A DNA stretch of 64,000 nt from Methanococcoides alaskense (GTDB taxonomy: Archaea; Halobacteriota; Methanosarcinia; Methanosarcinales; Methanosarcinaceae), in NCBI RefSeq assembly GCF_027594145.1, contig NZ_JAQFFK010000001.1:310001-374000 (forward strand), written 5' to 3'. A program made the position numbers and the translations under genes. The notes below the pieces were generated by a model. The model did no database searches, had not been told where the DNA came from, and was given only the letters and a program-made list of their open reading frames with translations. This document shows, piece after piece, positions 27,742 through 38,653 of this stretch; position 1 is the first letter of the stretch; each line of letters opens with the position of its first letter.

Positions 27742-27919
27742 TTGAGCGTCACCTTTAATGTAGATTCTCACGTATAATTACGCATCATGAGCTAAAGTAG
27801 TTTCCTGCTTTATGGGAAACGAGAAATGACGCCATTAAATTATTGGGGTTCTAATTTAAAGGGTCAAGATATCAAATTAGCTTTGATATTATAACGGAAT
27901 TAAGTGGTGGGGTATAAGT

Positions 27920-29071
27920 ATGGGTTTTAGTCTAAAAAAGACAGAGTTTGGTGCTAATATTGGTATCCTTTCTTATGAGTATCCTCCTTATTTTTTTGGT
28001 GGTGTGGGTATTCATGTAGGTGAGCTAACCCGAAGTCTTGCAATCGGAAATGATCAGGTACATGTGTTTACGGCCAATGTACAGGAATCGAATGAACAGT
28101 TGGTTAAAAATGTATGTGTACACGGACCACCAGAACTTCATTATCAGGCATCTAATGATTTTAGTGCGGTATATAAGAAGATACTGACCAACACCACTGT
28201 AGCTGCTATGGTGAAGAAACAGTTCTTAGATGGCAGTCTGGATCTGTTGCACTCGCATGGTGGTTTGATCCAGTTAGCTGCTACATTATCAAAGCAAAGC
28301 ACCCAGTTGCCACTGGTGATGACAGCTCACAGTATAGATGTCAACAGAACGAAGCCAGACGGTCTGAGTGTCATGATGGAGAAAAATGTTGTGGGCATGG
28401 TGGACAGGTTCATTGCAGTATCAAAGTCCATACAAGAAGAACTGGAGCAAACATTTGAGATCGAACCTGATAGGATTACGATCATTCCAAATGGTGTGGA
28501 TACTGAGACATTCAAACACCAAAATGCGGATGACCTCAAAAGAAAATACAAACTTGATGACCGATTCGTTGTGCTGTTTGTTGGAAGGAATGACCCACAA
28601 AAGGGTGTGAGGTATCTGGTTGATGCCGTGCGAAGACTCCAGAAAGATATTCCAGAGGTAATTCTGGTTCTGGTCGGCCAGCCGGATATATATCATGATA
28701 AGCATATCCTCTGCCTTCCGCATGTGGGGAAGCATGAACTCATTAAATTATACTCTCTCTCCGACGTGTTCGTGCTACCAAGCATCTATGAGCCTTTCGG
28801 TATTGTGCTCATGGAAGCCATGGCATGTGAGACCGCATGCATTGGGTCACGGGTCGGAGGGATACCAGATATAATTAACCACAACAGGACCGGGCTTCTG
28901 GTGGAGCCGGAAAGCGGTGCAAATATTGCAGAAGCGATTGCTAGATTATACAATGATCCGGAAAAGAGGCGAATGATGGGGAAAAAAGGGCGCGAGAGGG
29001 TAATTTCATCCTTTGACTGGCAAGATATAGCAAAGAAGACTGGAGAGGTATATCGGCAGGCACTTAATTAA
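27920..29071 (+). CDS. GT4-family glycosyltransferase (glycogen synthase-like)
   Basis: 383 residues, GT-B fold. The N-terminal half starts with ILSYEYPPYFFGGVGIHVGE, the donor/acceptor loop typical of GlgA-like GT4 enzymes, and HSHGG. The C-terminal half has VLFVGRNDPQKGVRYLVDAV and SIYEPFGIVLMEAMACETA, the E-x7-E nucleotide-sugar motif. It transfers a glucosyl unit from a nucleotide sugar, most likely extending an alpha-glucan. Its divergent partner GH15 would degrade the same polymer, so the pair forms a small glycogen-storage module. ATG 27920 follows GGTGGGG. Confidence 0.9.
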   Translation: MGFSLKKTEFGANIGILSYEYPPYFFGGVGIHVGELTRSLAIGNDQVHVFTANVQESNEQLVKNVCVHGPPELHYQASNDFSAVYKKILTNTTVAAMVKKQFLDGSLDLLHSHGGLIQLAATLSKQSTQLPLVMTAHSIDVNRTKPDGLSVMMEKNVVGMVDRFIAVSKSIQEELEQTFEIEPDRITIIPNGVDTETFKHQNADDLKRKYKLDDRFVVLFVGRNDPQKGVRYLVDAVRRLQKDIPEVILVLVGQPDIYHDKHILCLPHVGKHELIKLYSLSDVFVLPSIYEPFGIVLMEAMACETACIGSRVGGIPDIINHNRTGLLVEPESGANIAEAIARLYNDPEKRRMMGKKGRERVISSFDWQDIAKKTGEVYRQALN

Positions 29072-29395
29072 AACCAGTTCCTGCTCAGAATGTGCTCGAT
29101 CTCCTCCCAGATCATTGATTCGTTGACCTTTTTGTAGTTTTCCATACACCAGTATAGACCAAGTTAAAAAATTCCAGAATAATGCGTGAAGTTGAAAGTT
29201 CTAATCCCTTCGTTTGATTGGTCAGAAGCTGATATTTTGACAGCTTTTTTCTGTGTTTTTGTGATTCTATTGATAGGGTTATAATAAGAAAATACTATAT
29301 ATGGGGCATTATTTATATTAAATAAGAACGATTAAGTTTTGGGGGCAAGTATTTTTGTGTTACTGGTAAATTTACTACGTTGCAGGGGAGTGTAC
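29072..29395. other. intergenic, promoter of the 29396 kinase
   Basis: 324 bases, AT-rich, with a TATA-like TATTTATATTAAAT at about 29308-29321. The 5' end of the downstream reading frame (29339 onward) is hydrophobic and lacks a ribosome site, so I treat it as leader. Confidence 0.45.
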
Positions 29396-31423
29396 ATGGA
29401 ATTTGAAAATGATCAATATTTATCACCCCTAGTGGATTCTTTAATTGCTGGCATTGTGATCATTGATCTGGAAACTCATGAAATAATTGATGTGAATGCT
29501 ACAGCTGCTGAGATGATCGGTAGACCAAGAGAACAAATTATTGGTCATACATGTCACAAATACATCTGTCCTACAGAATGTGGAAAATGTCCAATTAGTG
29601 ATATGAAGCTAACTATCGATAGATCAGAAAGTGAACTGTTGATCGAAGGTGACAAAAGAATTCCCATTTTGAAAACTGTAACGTTGGTAAATAAAAAGGA
29701 TTGTCAGGTTATTGTCGAAAGTTTTATTGACATCTCAAGTATAAAGAATATAGAATCACGCCTTGTGAAGAAGCTTGAAATTGAAAAAGCAGTATCTTCT
29801 ATTTCCTCTTTGTTTGTTTTTTCTGATGATATTGATCTTAATATCGATAAAGCTCTTGAGGATATTTCCAAAATATGTGAGAGCTGTCGAAGTTATATTT
29901 TTCTGTTTAATGATGATGGAACTACGATGGATAATACGCATGAATATTGCAAAGGGGGTAATTCATGCCAAAAAGAAAACCTTCAGAATCTTCCTTTAGA
30001 CATGTTCCCTTGGTGGATGAAAAAACTCAATAATGGCGAATCAATTTGCATTAGCGATGTTTCAGCTTTACCCGAAGAAGCAGCGGCAGAGAAAGAACTC
30101 CTTGAAATACAGGATGTAAGATCATTGCTTGTTTTCCCCATTCATATGAATAATAAGCTTGCTGGGTTTATCGGTTTGGACAATGTGGTTGATATTGGAG
30201 AGTGGGCAGAAGAGGACATTAGCCTTTTACGTATGGTGGCCAACATTATCGGGGCCAGTCTTGAGCACAAACAAGCAGAGAGGGCACTTAAGGCTAGTGA
30301 AAATAAGTACCACACGCTAGTCGAAAAAGGAAACGATGGAATTATCATTCTTCAAGATGGTCTAATAAAATTCGGGAACCAAACGATAGCGAGTATTACT
30401 GGCTTCTCTATTGAAGAAGAACTCGAAAAACCGTTCATTGATTTTATTCTACCTGAATACAAAGAAGTGGTACAAGAAAGGTATATGAAGAGATTGAATG
30501 GGGGAGAGGTCTCCACTAATTATGAGATCGAGATAATCTCAAAGGAAGGGGGGAGAATTCCAGTGGACGTAAGCCCATCTGCTATCGAATATGAAGGTAG
30601 GCCAGCAGACATGGCAATTATAAGGGATATTACTGAACGCAAGAAAGCAGAGAATGCAATAATGCATGCAAAACTTGTTGCAGAAACTGCCAACCAGTCC
30701 AAGAGTGAATTCCTCGCAAACATTAGCCATGAATTGAAGACACCTCTAAATTCGATAATTGGTTTTTCGGATGTGATCTGCAATGAAAGTCATGGCTCTT
30801 TGAATGAATATCAGAGAAAATACATGTCTAATGTTCTTAGTAATGGAAAACATCTTTTGAATATTATCAATGACATCCTCTCTATCTCAAAGATAGAAGC
30901 TGGCAAAATGGAACTTCATATGAATGAATTCTTTGTATCTGATACTATTAATGAAATAAAAGAATTGATGGAACCTATTGCATCAGTAAAAAATATTGAC
31001 ATGAGCTATGGAATTGACATTGGAATGCCTGCTATAAAAGCAGATATGATCAAATTCAAGCAGATAGTTTACAATCTCGTGAACAATGCCATTAAGTTCA
31101 GCTATCAAGGGGGAGCAGTGAAGGTCGGAGGGAATATCTCAGATGACTTCATGCATATTTCTGTAAAAGACCATGGCATTGGCATTTCAGCAAAGGACCA
31201 GGAAAATTTGTTCTATCCTTTTTTTCAGGTGGAATCTTCAGCTACTAGAAGTTATGGGGGCACTGGTCTTGGTCTTTCGATCGTTAAGAAATTTGTTGAA
31301 ATACATGGTGGTGAGATCTGGGTTGATAGTGAAATTGGAAAAGGAAGTACGTTCACATTTACAATGCCAACCGCTCCTCTGAATTCGAACCTTCAAGATA
31401 TCAGTATATCATTTGATGAATAA
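29396..31423 (+). CDS. sensor histidine kinase, PAS-GAF-PAS-HisKA-HATPase
   Basis: 675 residues from ATG 29396, which has GGGGAG 5 bases upstream. Residues 8-125 are a PAS domain with a cysteine-rich insert (GHTCHKYICPTECGKCP) that may hold a metal or Fe-S centre and is common in methanogen sensors. A GAF domain (about 130-285) and second PAS (about 300-420) follow. H-box ISHELKTPLNSI has His near residue 445; the HATPase has N-box NLVNNAIKF, G1 KDHGIGI and G2 GGTGLGLSIV. Cytoplasmic, with no regulator nearby. Its ATPase domain is very similar to that of the TAG-interrupted kinase at 32614, so they are paralogues. Confidence 0.9.
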   Translation: MEFENDQYLSPLVDSLIAGIVIIDLETHEIIDVNATAAEMIGRPREQIIGHTCHKYICPTECGKCPISDMKLTIDRSESELLIEGDKRIPILKTVTLVNKKDCQVIVESFIDISSIKNIESRLVKKLEIEKAVSSISSLFVFSDDIDLNIDKALEDISKICESCRSYIFLFNDDGTTMDNTHEYCKGGNSCQKENLQNLPLDMFPWWMKKLNNGESICISDVSALPEEAAAEKELLEIQDVRSLLVFPIHMNNKLAGFIGLDNVVDIGEWAEEDISLLRMVANIIGASLEHKQAERALKASENKYHTLVEKGNDGIIILQDGLIKFGNQTIASITGFSIEEELEKPFIDFILPEYKEVVQERYMKRLNGGEVSTNYEIEIISKEGGRIPVDVSPSAIEYEGRPADMAIIRDITERKKAENAIMHAKLVAETANQSKSEFLANISHELKTPLNSIIGFSDVICNESHGSLNEYQRKYMSNVLSNGKHLLNIINDILSISKIEAGKMELHMNEFFVSDTINEIKELMEPIASVKNIDMSYGIDIGMPAIKADMIKFKQIVYNLVNNAIKFSYQGGAVKVGGNISDDFMHISVKDHGIGISAKDQENLFYPFFQVESSATRSYGGTGLGLSIVKKFVEIHGGEIWVDSEIGKGSTFTFTMPTAPLNSNLQDISISFDE

Positions 31424-31631
31424 CCATTTTTACCTTTTTATTTCAGTACAGGACCACTTTCCACTTATTTTCTGTGAAGAGATTCACAGTAGTTTCAACA
31501 AGCTCTGCATCTCAAAATAGTAGTTCATATTGTTGCTGAACTAATTAACAGTATTTTGCCCATACAGAAAAGTAAGGATATAAATCCAAGCAGATCTAAT
31601 ATAATATAGTTATTCTCGGAGAATCAGATCT

Positions 31632-32480
31632 ATGATACCTGTCGAATTCCTTGTGGTTTTTTTTGGTCTCATGTCAGCTATGTGCTGGGGTGCCGGAGAT
31701 TTCAGTGGAGGATTTGCATCAAAACGTGCAAATGTCTATAGTGTTGTTCTGATAACCCAGATAGTTGGTATTTTCCTTCTTGCATTTTCAGCCCATTTAA
31801 TGGCAGAAGAGATGCCACCTTTTGGTGGTATGGTCTGGGGTGTTGTTGCAGGAGTTTTCATAGGCATTGGGCTTCTGGCCCTTTATCGTGGTCTTTCACA
31901 AGGTAATATGGGTTTTGTTGCACCCATTTCAGCAATAGTAGCAGCTTCTGTACCAGTCATCTACGGCACTTTTTACGAAGGACTTCCTGCTGCTCATCAA
32001 ATGGTAGGCTTTGCTTTCGCACTTGTAGCAGTCTGGCTCATTGCTAGTGGAGGAGATGGGAATCGTAAAATTGAACGCACCGATCTCATACTTCCACTGA
32101 TCGCTGGGATGGGTTTTGGATTATTTTTCATATCCATCGACAAGGTTAGCGATACGGCTGTACTCTGGCCTCTTACTGCTGCAAGGATAGCAGCAGCTAT
32201 AACATTGATCATATTTATAGCGCTGAAAAAGCAGGTCTATATCCCACCCAAAAGTGTCTTTCCTATCATCGTCATTGCCGGGATCTTTGATACAGGAGGA
32301 AATACTTTTTTTGCTTTTGCATCTCAGGCAGGTCGACTTGACATAGCATCTATCACTTCTTCCCTCTACCCTGCAGGGACAGTGTTGCTTGCATGGGTTA
32401 TACTCAAAGAAAAGCTTTCTTCAAAACAATGGTTAGGTTTAGCTGCTGCTTTGATTGCGATCATATTTATCTCAGTTTGA
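31632..32480 (+). CDS. DMT-superfamily (EamA) transporter
   Basis: 282 residues with ten hydrophobic helices in two EamA halves. Half 1 begins FFGLMSAMCWGAGDFSGGFA and contains the end-of-helix-3/4 block GLLALYRGLSQGNMGFVAPI; half 2 has the repeated version, FAFASQAGRLDIASITSSLY, then PAGTVLLAWVILKEKL. These are exporters or importers of amino acids, metabolites or drugs; the substrate is unknown. ATG 31632 follows CGGAGAA. Monocistronic between two histidine kinase genes. Confidence 0.88.
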   Translation: MIPVEFLVVFFGLMSAMCWGAGDFSGGFASKRANVYSVVLITQIVGIFLLAFSAHLMAEEMPPFGGMVWGVVAGVFIGIGLLALYRGLSQGNMGFVAPISAIVAASVPVIYGTFYEGLPAAHQMVGFAFALVAVWLIASGGDGNRKIERTDLILPLIAGMGFGLFFISIDKVSDTAVLWPLTAARIAAAITLIIFIALKKQVYIPPKSVFPIIVIAGIFDTGGNTFFAFASQAGRLDIASITSSLYPAGTVLLAWVILKEKLSSKQWLGLAAALIAIIFISV

Positions 32481-32613
32481 AATTGTATGCCAACTTAATT
32501 CTACATTTTCTTTGAAAATTACAAAATATATTCAATATTATGACGACTACTATATATAATATAAATTTATTTATTTCATATTGAAAATATGACCTGTTGA
32601 GAGATAATAAAAA

Positions 32614-34221
32614 ATGAATGGAATAGAAAATGTTCTGAGTAATTTATCTGCCGAAGAATCTTATAATATTCCAGCTGAATCGTTTAAAAATCATGGGGTC
32701 TTAAATTCTATTTTTGAGAATCTTCCTCTTATTCTGATCCTTATCAATAAGAAGGGCAGAGTTGAAAACATCAATCAAGCTACTTCCATTACATTAGGAA
32801 AGGAAAAAACGGATAGTATTGGTCTTCTTGGTGGTGAATTATTTGGATGCATGAATTCGTTGAAAGATGAAGGATGTGGGAAAAACAGAGAATGCTCAGA
32901 ATGTACTGTGCGAAACTCTGTAATGTACACTTTTGAGACAGGTGAGAACATTTACAAAAAGGAAGGTGAATTGGAAATAATTACCAATGGCCGGTCTGTA
33001 ACACTTCATCTTTTAATTTCAACGCTCCTGATAAAACAAAACAATGAACCAATGGTTTTGCTCACTGCTGATGATATTACAGAACAGAAGCTTGCTGAAA
33101 AGGCACTAAAAGAAAGCGAGATCAAGTATAAGGAGTTGGCTGATTCCTTGCCCCAAACGGTTTTTGAAACTGATTTACAAGGAAATATCATATTCGTCAA
33201 CCGTTATGCATTTGAAATGTTTGGTTACACGCAGGAAGACTTTTCCAAAGAATCAAATATTTATCAGACGCTAATTTCTGATGATCTGGGCAGGGCTAAA
33301 CTGAATCTAGAGAAGGTCGTGTGTGGAGATGATCAAGGGTCTAGCGAATACACAGCTCTGAGAAAAGATGGCAGTACATTTCCTGTCAGCATATATTCAA
33401 ACAGAATTTTTCATAATGATAGAACAATAGGCATTAGAGGAATACTCGTAGACATCACTGAACGCAAGCAAGCAGAAAAAGCAATGTTCCATGCAAAACT
33501 TATGGCAGAAACTGCTAACCGTACCAAATCTGAATTCCTCGCAAACATGAGTCATGAGCTACGCACGCCTCTTAATTCTATCATCGGCTTCTCACAGTTG
33601 CTAAATAGCAATCCTTCCGGTAATCTGAATGAAAAGGAAACTAAATATTCATACAATATTATGGATAGTGGTAAACACTTGTTGGACCTTATCAATGACA
33701 TTCTTGAGATCTCAAAGATCGAAAGTGGGAAAATAGAACTTGAATGTGAAAAGTTTAGTTTATCTTCCTTCCTTTGTGATGTGGAGAATATAATTAAACA
33801 TATGGCATATACTAAGAACATTGAAATTTGTAATCAGTTTCGTTCTAAAAGTATTGAAGTGTATGCTGATAGATTAAGGATGAAACAAATATTGTATAAT
33901 CTACTAAGTAATTCCTTGAAGTTCACACCTGAAAATGGTTGCATATAGATAAATGCTGTCAATTGCGATAATATGTTGGAGATATCTATATCGGATAATG
34001 GTATTGGTATTCCCGAAAATAAACACGATGAAATATTTGATACATTCAAACAGGTGGATTCTTCGATTGCCAGAAGTTATGGTGGCACTGGTCTTGGTCT
34101 TGCAATTGTCAAGAAATTTGTTGAAATGCATGGTGGCGAGATCTGGGTCGAAAGTGAAGTTGGAAAGGGAAGTACGTTCACATTTTCAATTCCAATGAAT
34201 TCTGAAAATACATCTTTTTAA
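32614..34221 (+). CDS. sensor histidine kinase with in-frame TAG (possible pyrrolysine)
   Basis: 535 codons with TAG at codon 445 (33946-33948). Before it: PAS (25-155, cysteine-rich CGKNRECSEC insert), PAS (165-290), H-box MSHELRTPLN (His near 314) and N-box LLSNSLKF. After it, in the same frame: G1 SDNGIGI, G2 [10 protein letters not shown] and the HGGEIWVESEVGKG end, stopping at TAA 34219. The paralogue at 29396 has lysine (AAG) at the TAG position, one base away. Without read-through the product loses both ATP-binding G boxes and would be dead. Pyrrolysine insertion is the likely rescue in a methylotrophic methanogen; recent pseudogenisation is the alternative. Confidence 0.8.
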
Positions 34222-34457
34222 TTGATCTTAATTCGAATGTGACTGTCTTTAGCAGACAGCATTTATTTTTTGTAAAGGAGACTAAATACCTAATTATATT
34301 CCTCAACACGCAGATCTCTAAAAAATGTGAATCTATTTATAGTCGAATAACAAGATTATTCATGGGGTTTGGTGGGCATGATCAAGAATTTGATTTAGTT
34401 ATTACTTGATCAGTTTCTTCAATATACCCTATCTATAAAATCGAGGAGTGAATTTTA

Positions 34458-35972
34458 ATGAGTGATGAAAATACTTCCAGCTTAACTACTGCTTTTGGAA
34501 TTCCGGTGGGGGACGATCAGAACAGCCTCACGGCCGGAGAACGTGGTCCAGTTCTCATACAGGACGTTCACCTTTTGGAGAAACTTGGTCATTTTAACCG
34601 TGAACGCATCCCTGAGCGTGTTGTGCATGCAAAAGGTGCAGGTGCTGGCGGCTATTTTGAAGTGACTGCCGATGTGACCAAGTACACAAAAGCCAAATTC
34701 CTTTCTGAGATTGGTAAACGTACTGAAGTTTTTGCCCGCTTTTCCACTGTAGGTGGGGAAAAAGGTTCTGCCGATGCAGCAAGAGATCCACGTGGTTTTG
34801 CCATAAAGTTCTATACCGAAGATGGAAACCATGACCTTACTGGTAACAATACACCTGTGTTCTTCATTCGGGACCCTTTAAAGTTCCCTGATTTCATTCA
34901 TACACAGAAGCGAAATCCTGCCACAAACTGCAAAGATCCAAACATGTTCTGGGACTTTCTGTCTCTTACTCCAGAATCAATTCATCAGGTCACGATCCTC
35001 TTTTCAGACAGGGGTACACCTGCAACCTTCCGCAACATGAACGGATACTCAAGTCACACTTACAAGTGGTACAATGATGATGGGGACTACTTCTGGGTGC
35101 AGTATCATTTCAAGACTGACCAAGGTACAAAGACCCTTACCCGCGAGGAAGCAGAGAAATTGAGCGTTACAGATCCTGACCATGCTACAAGAGACCTTTA
35201 TGATGCTATTGATAGGGGAGATTATCCTTCCTGGACCCTTGAGATGCAGATAATGACTCCGGAACAGGCCGAAGAATATCGTTTTGATATCCTTGATATA
35301 ACCAAGGTCTGGCCACATGGTGACTTCCCGACCATCAAGATCGGTAAAATGGTCCTTAACAGGAATCCTGCCAATTACTTTGCCGAAGTGGAGCAATCTG
35401 CCTTCAGTCCCGGTAATTTGGTACCAGGAATTGATATTTCTCCGGATAAGATGTTGCAGGCCAGGGTATTCTCTTATCATGACTCCCATGTTCACCGTCT
35501 GGGTCCCAACTACCATCAGATCCCTGTGAATGCTCCTAAGAATGCCCCAGAAACCAGCTATCAGCGTGATGGGTTCATGCGAATTGATGCCAATGGAGGC
35601 GGCGGACCAAATTACTGGCCTAACAGCTTTGGTGGTCCTGCACCAGACCCTGATGCTCTGAAGCCAGCATTCGAAGTATCCGGTAAAGCAGACCGTACGC
35701 CTTATGTTCACCCCAACGATGACTTTGTGCAGGCAGGTAACCTGTATCGTGACGTTATGGATGATCAGGCTCGTAAGAACCTTGTGGGTAATATCGTGTC
35801 CCATCTCTCAGGTGCACAAAAACGCATTCAACTCAGACAGACTGCTATATTCTTCAAAGCCGATCCAGATTATGGTGGCCGTGTGGCTGAAGGGTTGGGT
35901 CTGGATATAAAGGAAGTTGAGCGTCTCGCTAATATGACACAAGAAGAGCGTGCAAAAGCTACTGAAAAATAA
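34458..35972 (+). CDS. haem catalase
   Basis: 504 residues, a small-subunit monofunctional catalase that splits hydrogen peroxide. Catalytic His57 is in [15 protein letters not shown], Asn130 in [14 protein letters not shown], and the proximal haem Tyr339 in [14 protein letters not shown]. The whole core is present and there is no large C-terminal extension. ATG 34458 has GAGGAG upstream (34443-34447 region). Cytoplasmic. With the superoxide reductase at 44628 it points to defence against oxygen. Monocistronic, converging with the kinase at 36142. Confidence 0.97.
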   Translation: MSDENTSSLTTAFGIPVGDDQNSLTAGERGPVLIQDVHLLEKLGHFNRERIPERVVHAKGAGAGGYFEVTADVTKYTKAKFLSEIGKRTEVFARFSTVGGEKGSADAARDPRGFAIKFYTEDGNHDLTGNNTPVFFIRDPLKFPDFIHTQKRNPATNCKDPNMFWDFLSLTPESIHQVTILFSDRGTPATFRNMNGYSSHTYKWYNDDGDYFWVQYHFKTDQGTKTLTREEAEKLSVTDPDHATRDLYDAIDRGDYPSWTLEMQIMTPEQAEEYRFDILDITKVWPHGDFPTIKIGKMVLNRNPANYFAEVEQSAFSPGNLVPGIDISPDKMLQARVFSYHDSHVHRLGPNYHQIPVNAPKNAPETSYQRDGFMRIDANGGGGPNYWPNSFGGPAPDPDALKPAFEVSGKADRTPYVHPNDDFVQAGNLYRDVMDDQARKNLVGNIVSHLSGAQKRIQLRQTAIFFKADPDYGGRVAEGLGLDIKEVERLANMTQEERAKATEK

Positions 35973-36141
35973 AACCTCATTTAATGAAATTTTAATGTTC
36001 CACCGTAGAATTATAATAATCTGATCTTACAGTGGAATTTATATCATTTTTTTCATAGTTTATATCTAAATTTATATAGCTATTTATCTGATGTGTACAT
36101 TTTTAGATATGTTAATTTGTTCGTGACATTCGTTGTTCAGC

Positions 36142-38286
36142 TTAGAGATCAGCCTTTTTCAGAGTTACCCAGAAAACACTGCCCTGACCTTCTGGATTGT
36201 TGCTTACTCCCACATCACCCTCATGTAGTTCCATGATCCTTTTCACGATTGCAAGGCCAAGACCTGTGCCCTTAATGTTGCCTTTGTTAACACGCTTGAA
36301 CCTGTCAAATACCAAGGGCTTATCTTCATCTGCAATTCCTTCGCCTGAGTCGGTTATGCTTATTTTCCAGAATTCTCCTTGATTAGCAACATCAACTATT
36401 ACTTTTGTTCTTTTCGGGCTATATTTTATAGCATTTGATAGAATATTTGCAAACACATCTTCTACCATGGGGTCAGCTTTCACAAAATAAGGCCCGTGAA
36501 GATCGAGTTCAATTGACATTTCTTTTTCATCTGCCTGTTTTTGAATATACATGGCAGATGATCTTAACATAAATTCCAGATCAAAAACCTTTAAAGTTAT
36601 TTCATCTGATTCTTCCAGCATTGAGAACTTCGATGCTTCCTCTATCATTATTATCAATTTTGAGGTGACCTTTTTCAAGCATTTTATTTTAGTGACTTTA
36701 TCAGGATCTTTTTCCGTTTCCAGTAACACACCAACATATCCATTTATAAAGCTTATAGGATTCATCAGATCATGACGCATAATATCAGCAAAAATGGTCT
36801 TAAGTTCATTCGAACGCTCAAGCTCTGCTGCATATTTTTTCAGCATATCCTCATCTTCTTTTCTCTTAGTGATATCACGGATCACTCCACCATAATAACG
36901 ACCATGTTTTGAATTCCAGCTTGATAGTGAAAGTTCAATTGGTATCTCAGAACCATCTTTTTTCAATCCCTCTATCTGAACAGTTAGGCCAGTTATATCT
37001 GACCCATTGAATTTATTTTTGTGAGCTTCCCTATATCTTTCCGGGATAAATGTCAAAAGATGAGCACCTATTGTTTCATCCCTATCATAACCGAATATTG
37101 ATTCAGCCCTTTTATTCCAGTAAACGATCTTTCCTTTGGAATTTACGATCATAACTGCATCATGTGCAGATTCGATAACGGATCTGAAGCGATCACTACT
37201 TTCCTTTACTATGAACTCGTTTTCAAATATGCTTTGAGCAGTTCTCTTCAACATAAAAAAGTAAAAGGAACACAATAATACGAAGAGTAAAATTGACCTT
37301 ATTATTAACCGTTTCAAATTTTCAGCGAACAGGTTTCTTTCTGCTGTGATATCCTGTCTGATCAGCATGAAACCTACTTCATCGCCTGAAGCATCATTTA
37401 AGGTCATTGATGATGTATGCCATATAGTTTCATTATCTACTATTTCAAGAGAATTACCTTTCGTTATAGCTTCCTCTAATTCGATGGGCTGTTCAAAAGC
37501 AGTCGATAAAGGAACTGTGCCATAAATAATAACTTTTGAAGAATATCGGTCCCAATCTGCTTCACGGTCTAGTTTTAGCATCCCATTTTCCCAGTTATTT
37601 CTATCAAGAGAATCCTTGTAGATAAAAACGGTCAACTCAGCACCCGTATTTTCTGAGATAGAGTTGAGAATGTCCTCAATTTCTTTTCCAAGCTCAATGT
37701 AGCCGATCAATGTTCCATTAGAATACACAGGTTTTATAGCCCATAGGGTGAAAAATCCCAGTGAACCAAGTTCCAGTCCAGTAACAACATTCCCTGTTCT
37801 TTCAGCTTCAAGTAGAGTAAAACGTTCAATGGAACCTCCTCTCTTATCAGGCATATGGACCCTCAGCACATTCACCCTATCAGGACCCTGATAATAAAAA
37901 TGGGATATATTATGGACCTGGGATAGTCTATCGTACAAATTCTGGGAATTTAATAAAAGCGTATCAGGATCTTGCTTTTCCAGAGCATCGATCAAAGGTT
38001 CATTTACAGCGATCCAATTCAATTCAGTAACCATTTTTGAAGATTGTTTCTCCAATGTTGTCTCATAATCATTCTGAACGAGATCGATTGTTTTTTGGAT
38101 CCCCTCTTCTATTTGCTGATCCTGCTGCCACCATAGTAAAACTGAAAAGGAAGCGATCAATATCAATGCTGTAAGAAGTAATGGGATTAATAATTTCCAT
38201 ATAATTGGACTCGAAGATGGGACTTTGTCTAATGGTGATCTTTTTTTGTCACTTTCCTCGACTTCATTTCTATCACTTAAGACCAT
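36142..38286 (-). CDS. membrane sensor histidine kinase (extracellular Cache-like, PAS)
   Basis: 714 residues. Helices at about 28-52 and 325-345 enclose an extracytoplasmic double-Cache-like domain (residues 55-320; [20 protein letters not shown]). Then come PAS (about 365-480), an H-box of the form [10 protein letters not shown] with His near 505, and an HATPase with [21 protein letters not shown] and [11 protein letters not shown]. It senses an external small ligand, unknown. The DLMNP form differs from the ELRTP form of the other three kinases, so it belongs to another HisKA class. No response regulator nearby. ATG 38286; 3' end converges with catalase across 169 bases. Confidence 0.9.
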   Translation of the reverse strand: MVLSDRNEVEESDKKRSPLDKVPSSSPIIWKLLIPLLLTALILIASFSVLLWWQQDQQIEEGIQKTIDLVQNDYETTLEKQSSKMVTELNWIAVNEPLIDALEKQDPDTLLLNSQNLYDRLSQVHNISHFYYQGPDRVNVLRVHMPDKRGGSIERFTLLEAERTGNVVTGLELGSLGFFTLWAIKPVYSNGTLIGYIELGKEIEDILNSISENTGAELTVFIYKDSLDRNNWENGMLKLDREADWDRYSSKVIIYGTVPLSTAFEQPIELEEAITKGNSLEIVDNETIWHTSSMTLNDASGDEVGFMLIRQDITAERNLFAENLKRLIIRSILLFVLLCSFYFFMLKRTAQSIFENEFIVKESSDRFRSVIESAHDAVMIVNSKGKIVYWNKRAESIFGYDRDETIGAHLLTFIPERYREAHKNKFNGSDITGLTVQIEGLKKDGSEIPIELSLSSWNSKHGRYYGGVIRDITKRKEDEDMLKKYAAELERSNELKTIFADIMRHDLMNPISFINGYVGVLLETEKDPDKVTKIKCLKKVTSKLIIMIEEASKFSMLEESDEITLKVFDLEFMLRSSAMYIQKQADEKEMSIELDLHGPYFVKADPMVEDVFANILSNAIKYSPKRTKVIVDVANQGEFWKISITDSGEGIADEDKPLVFDRFKRVNKGNIKGTGLGLAIVKRIMELHEGDVGVSNNPEGQGSVFWVTLKKADL

Positions 38287-38653
38287 ATTTTCCCATATAC
38301 ATAATTTGAAAGCTAATTAATATAAGTTGTATAATATATTATATAAATCATATGTATGCGAAAATTAGCCTTCTGTTCTGTGCAATACAAAGAATGTAGA
38401 CGGCTTTTGTGTTTTTTAAAGCTTAATGTCTGGTTTTTTTCGCTTGAAGCTTATAAACAGGAAGCTAGTGAGAATAAATTAAAAACAAATCAAAAGTAGG
38501 ATTTCCATTATCAGTGAATTGTTTGGGGTTTAATGGTAATTTTATCCAAGTAAAAAATAGAGCATTTAATAATAGTGCACTAGCTTAAAAGCAAATACAT
38601 GAATTAATAGTTCTGTAGAGGTCCTCTACAATAAAAAAGAAATGAGAGAGAAG
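38287..38653. other. intergenic with likely terminator of the betaine operon
   Basis: 367 AT-rich bases. Just after the proX stop on the minus strand come a T-rich run (about 38627-38645) and the palindrome TGTAGAGGTCCTCTACA (38614-38630), a probable end of the transcript. Nothing else recognised. Confidence 0.45.
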
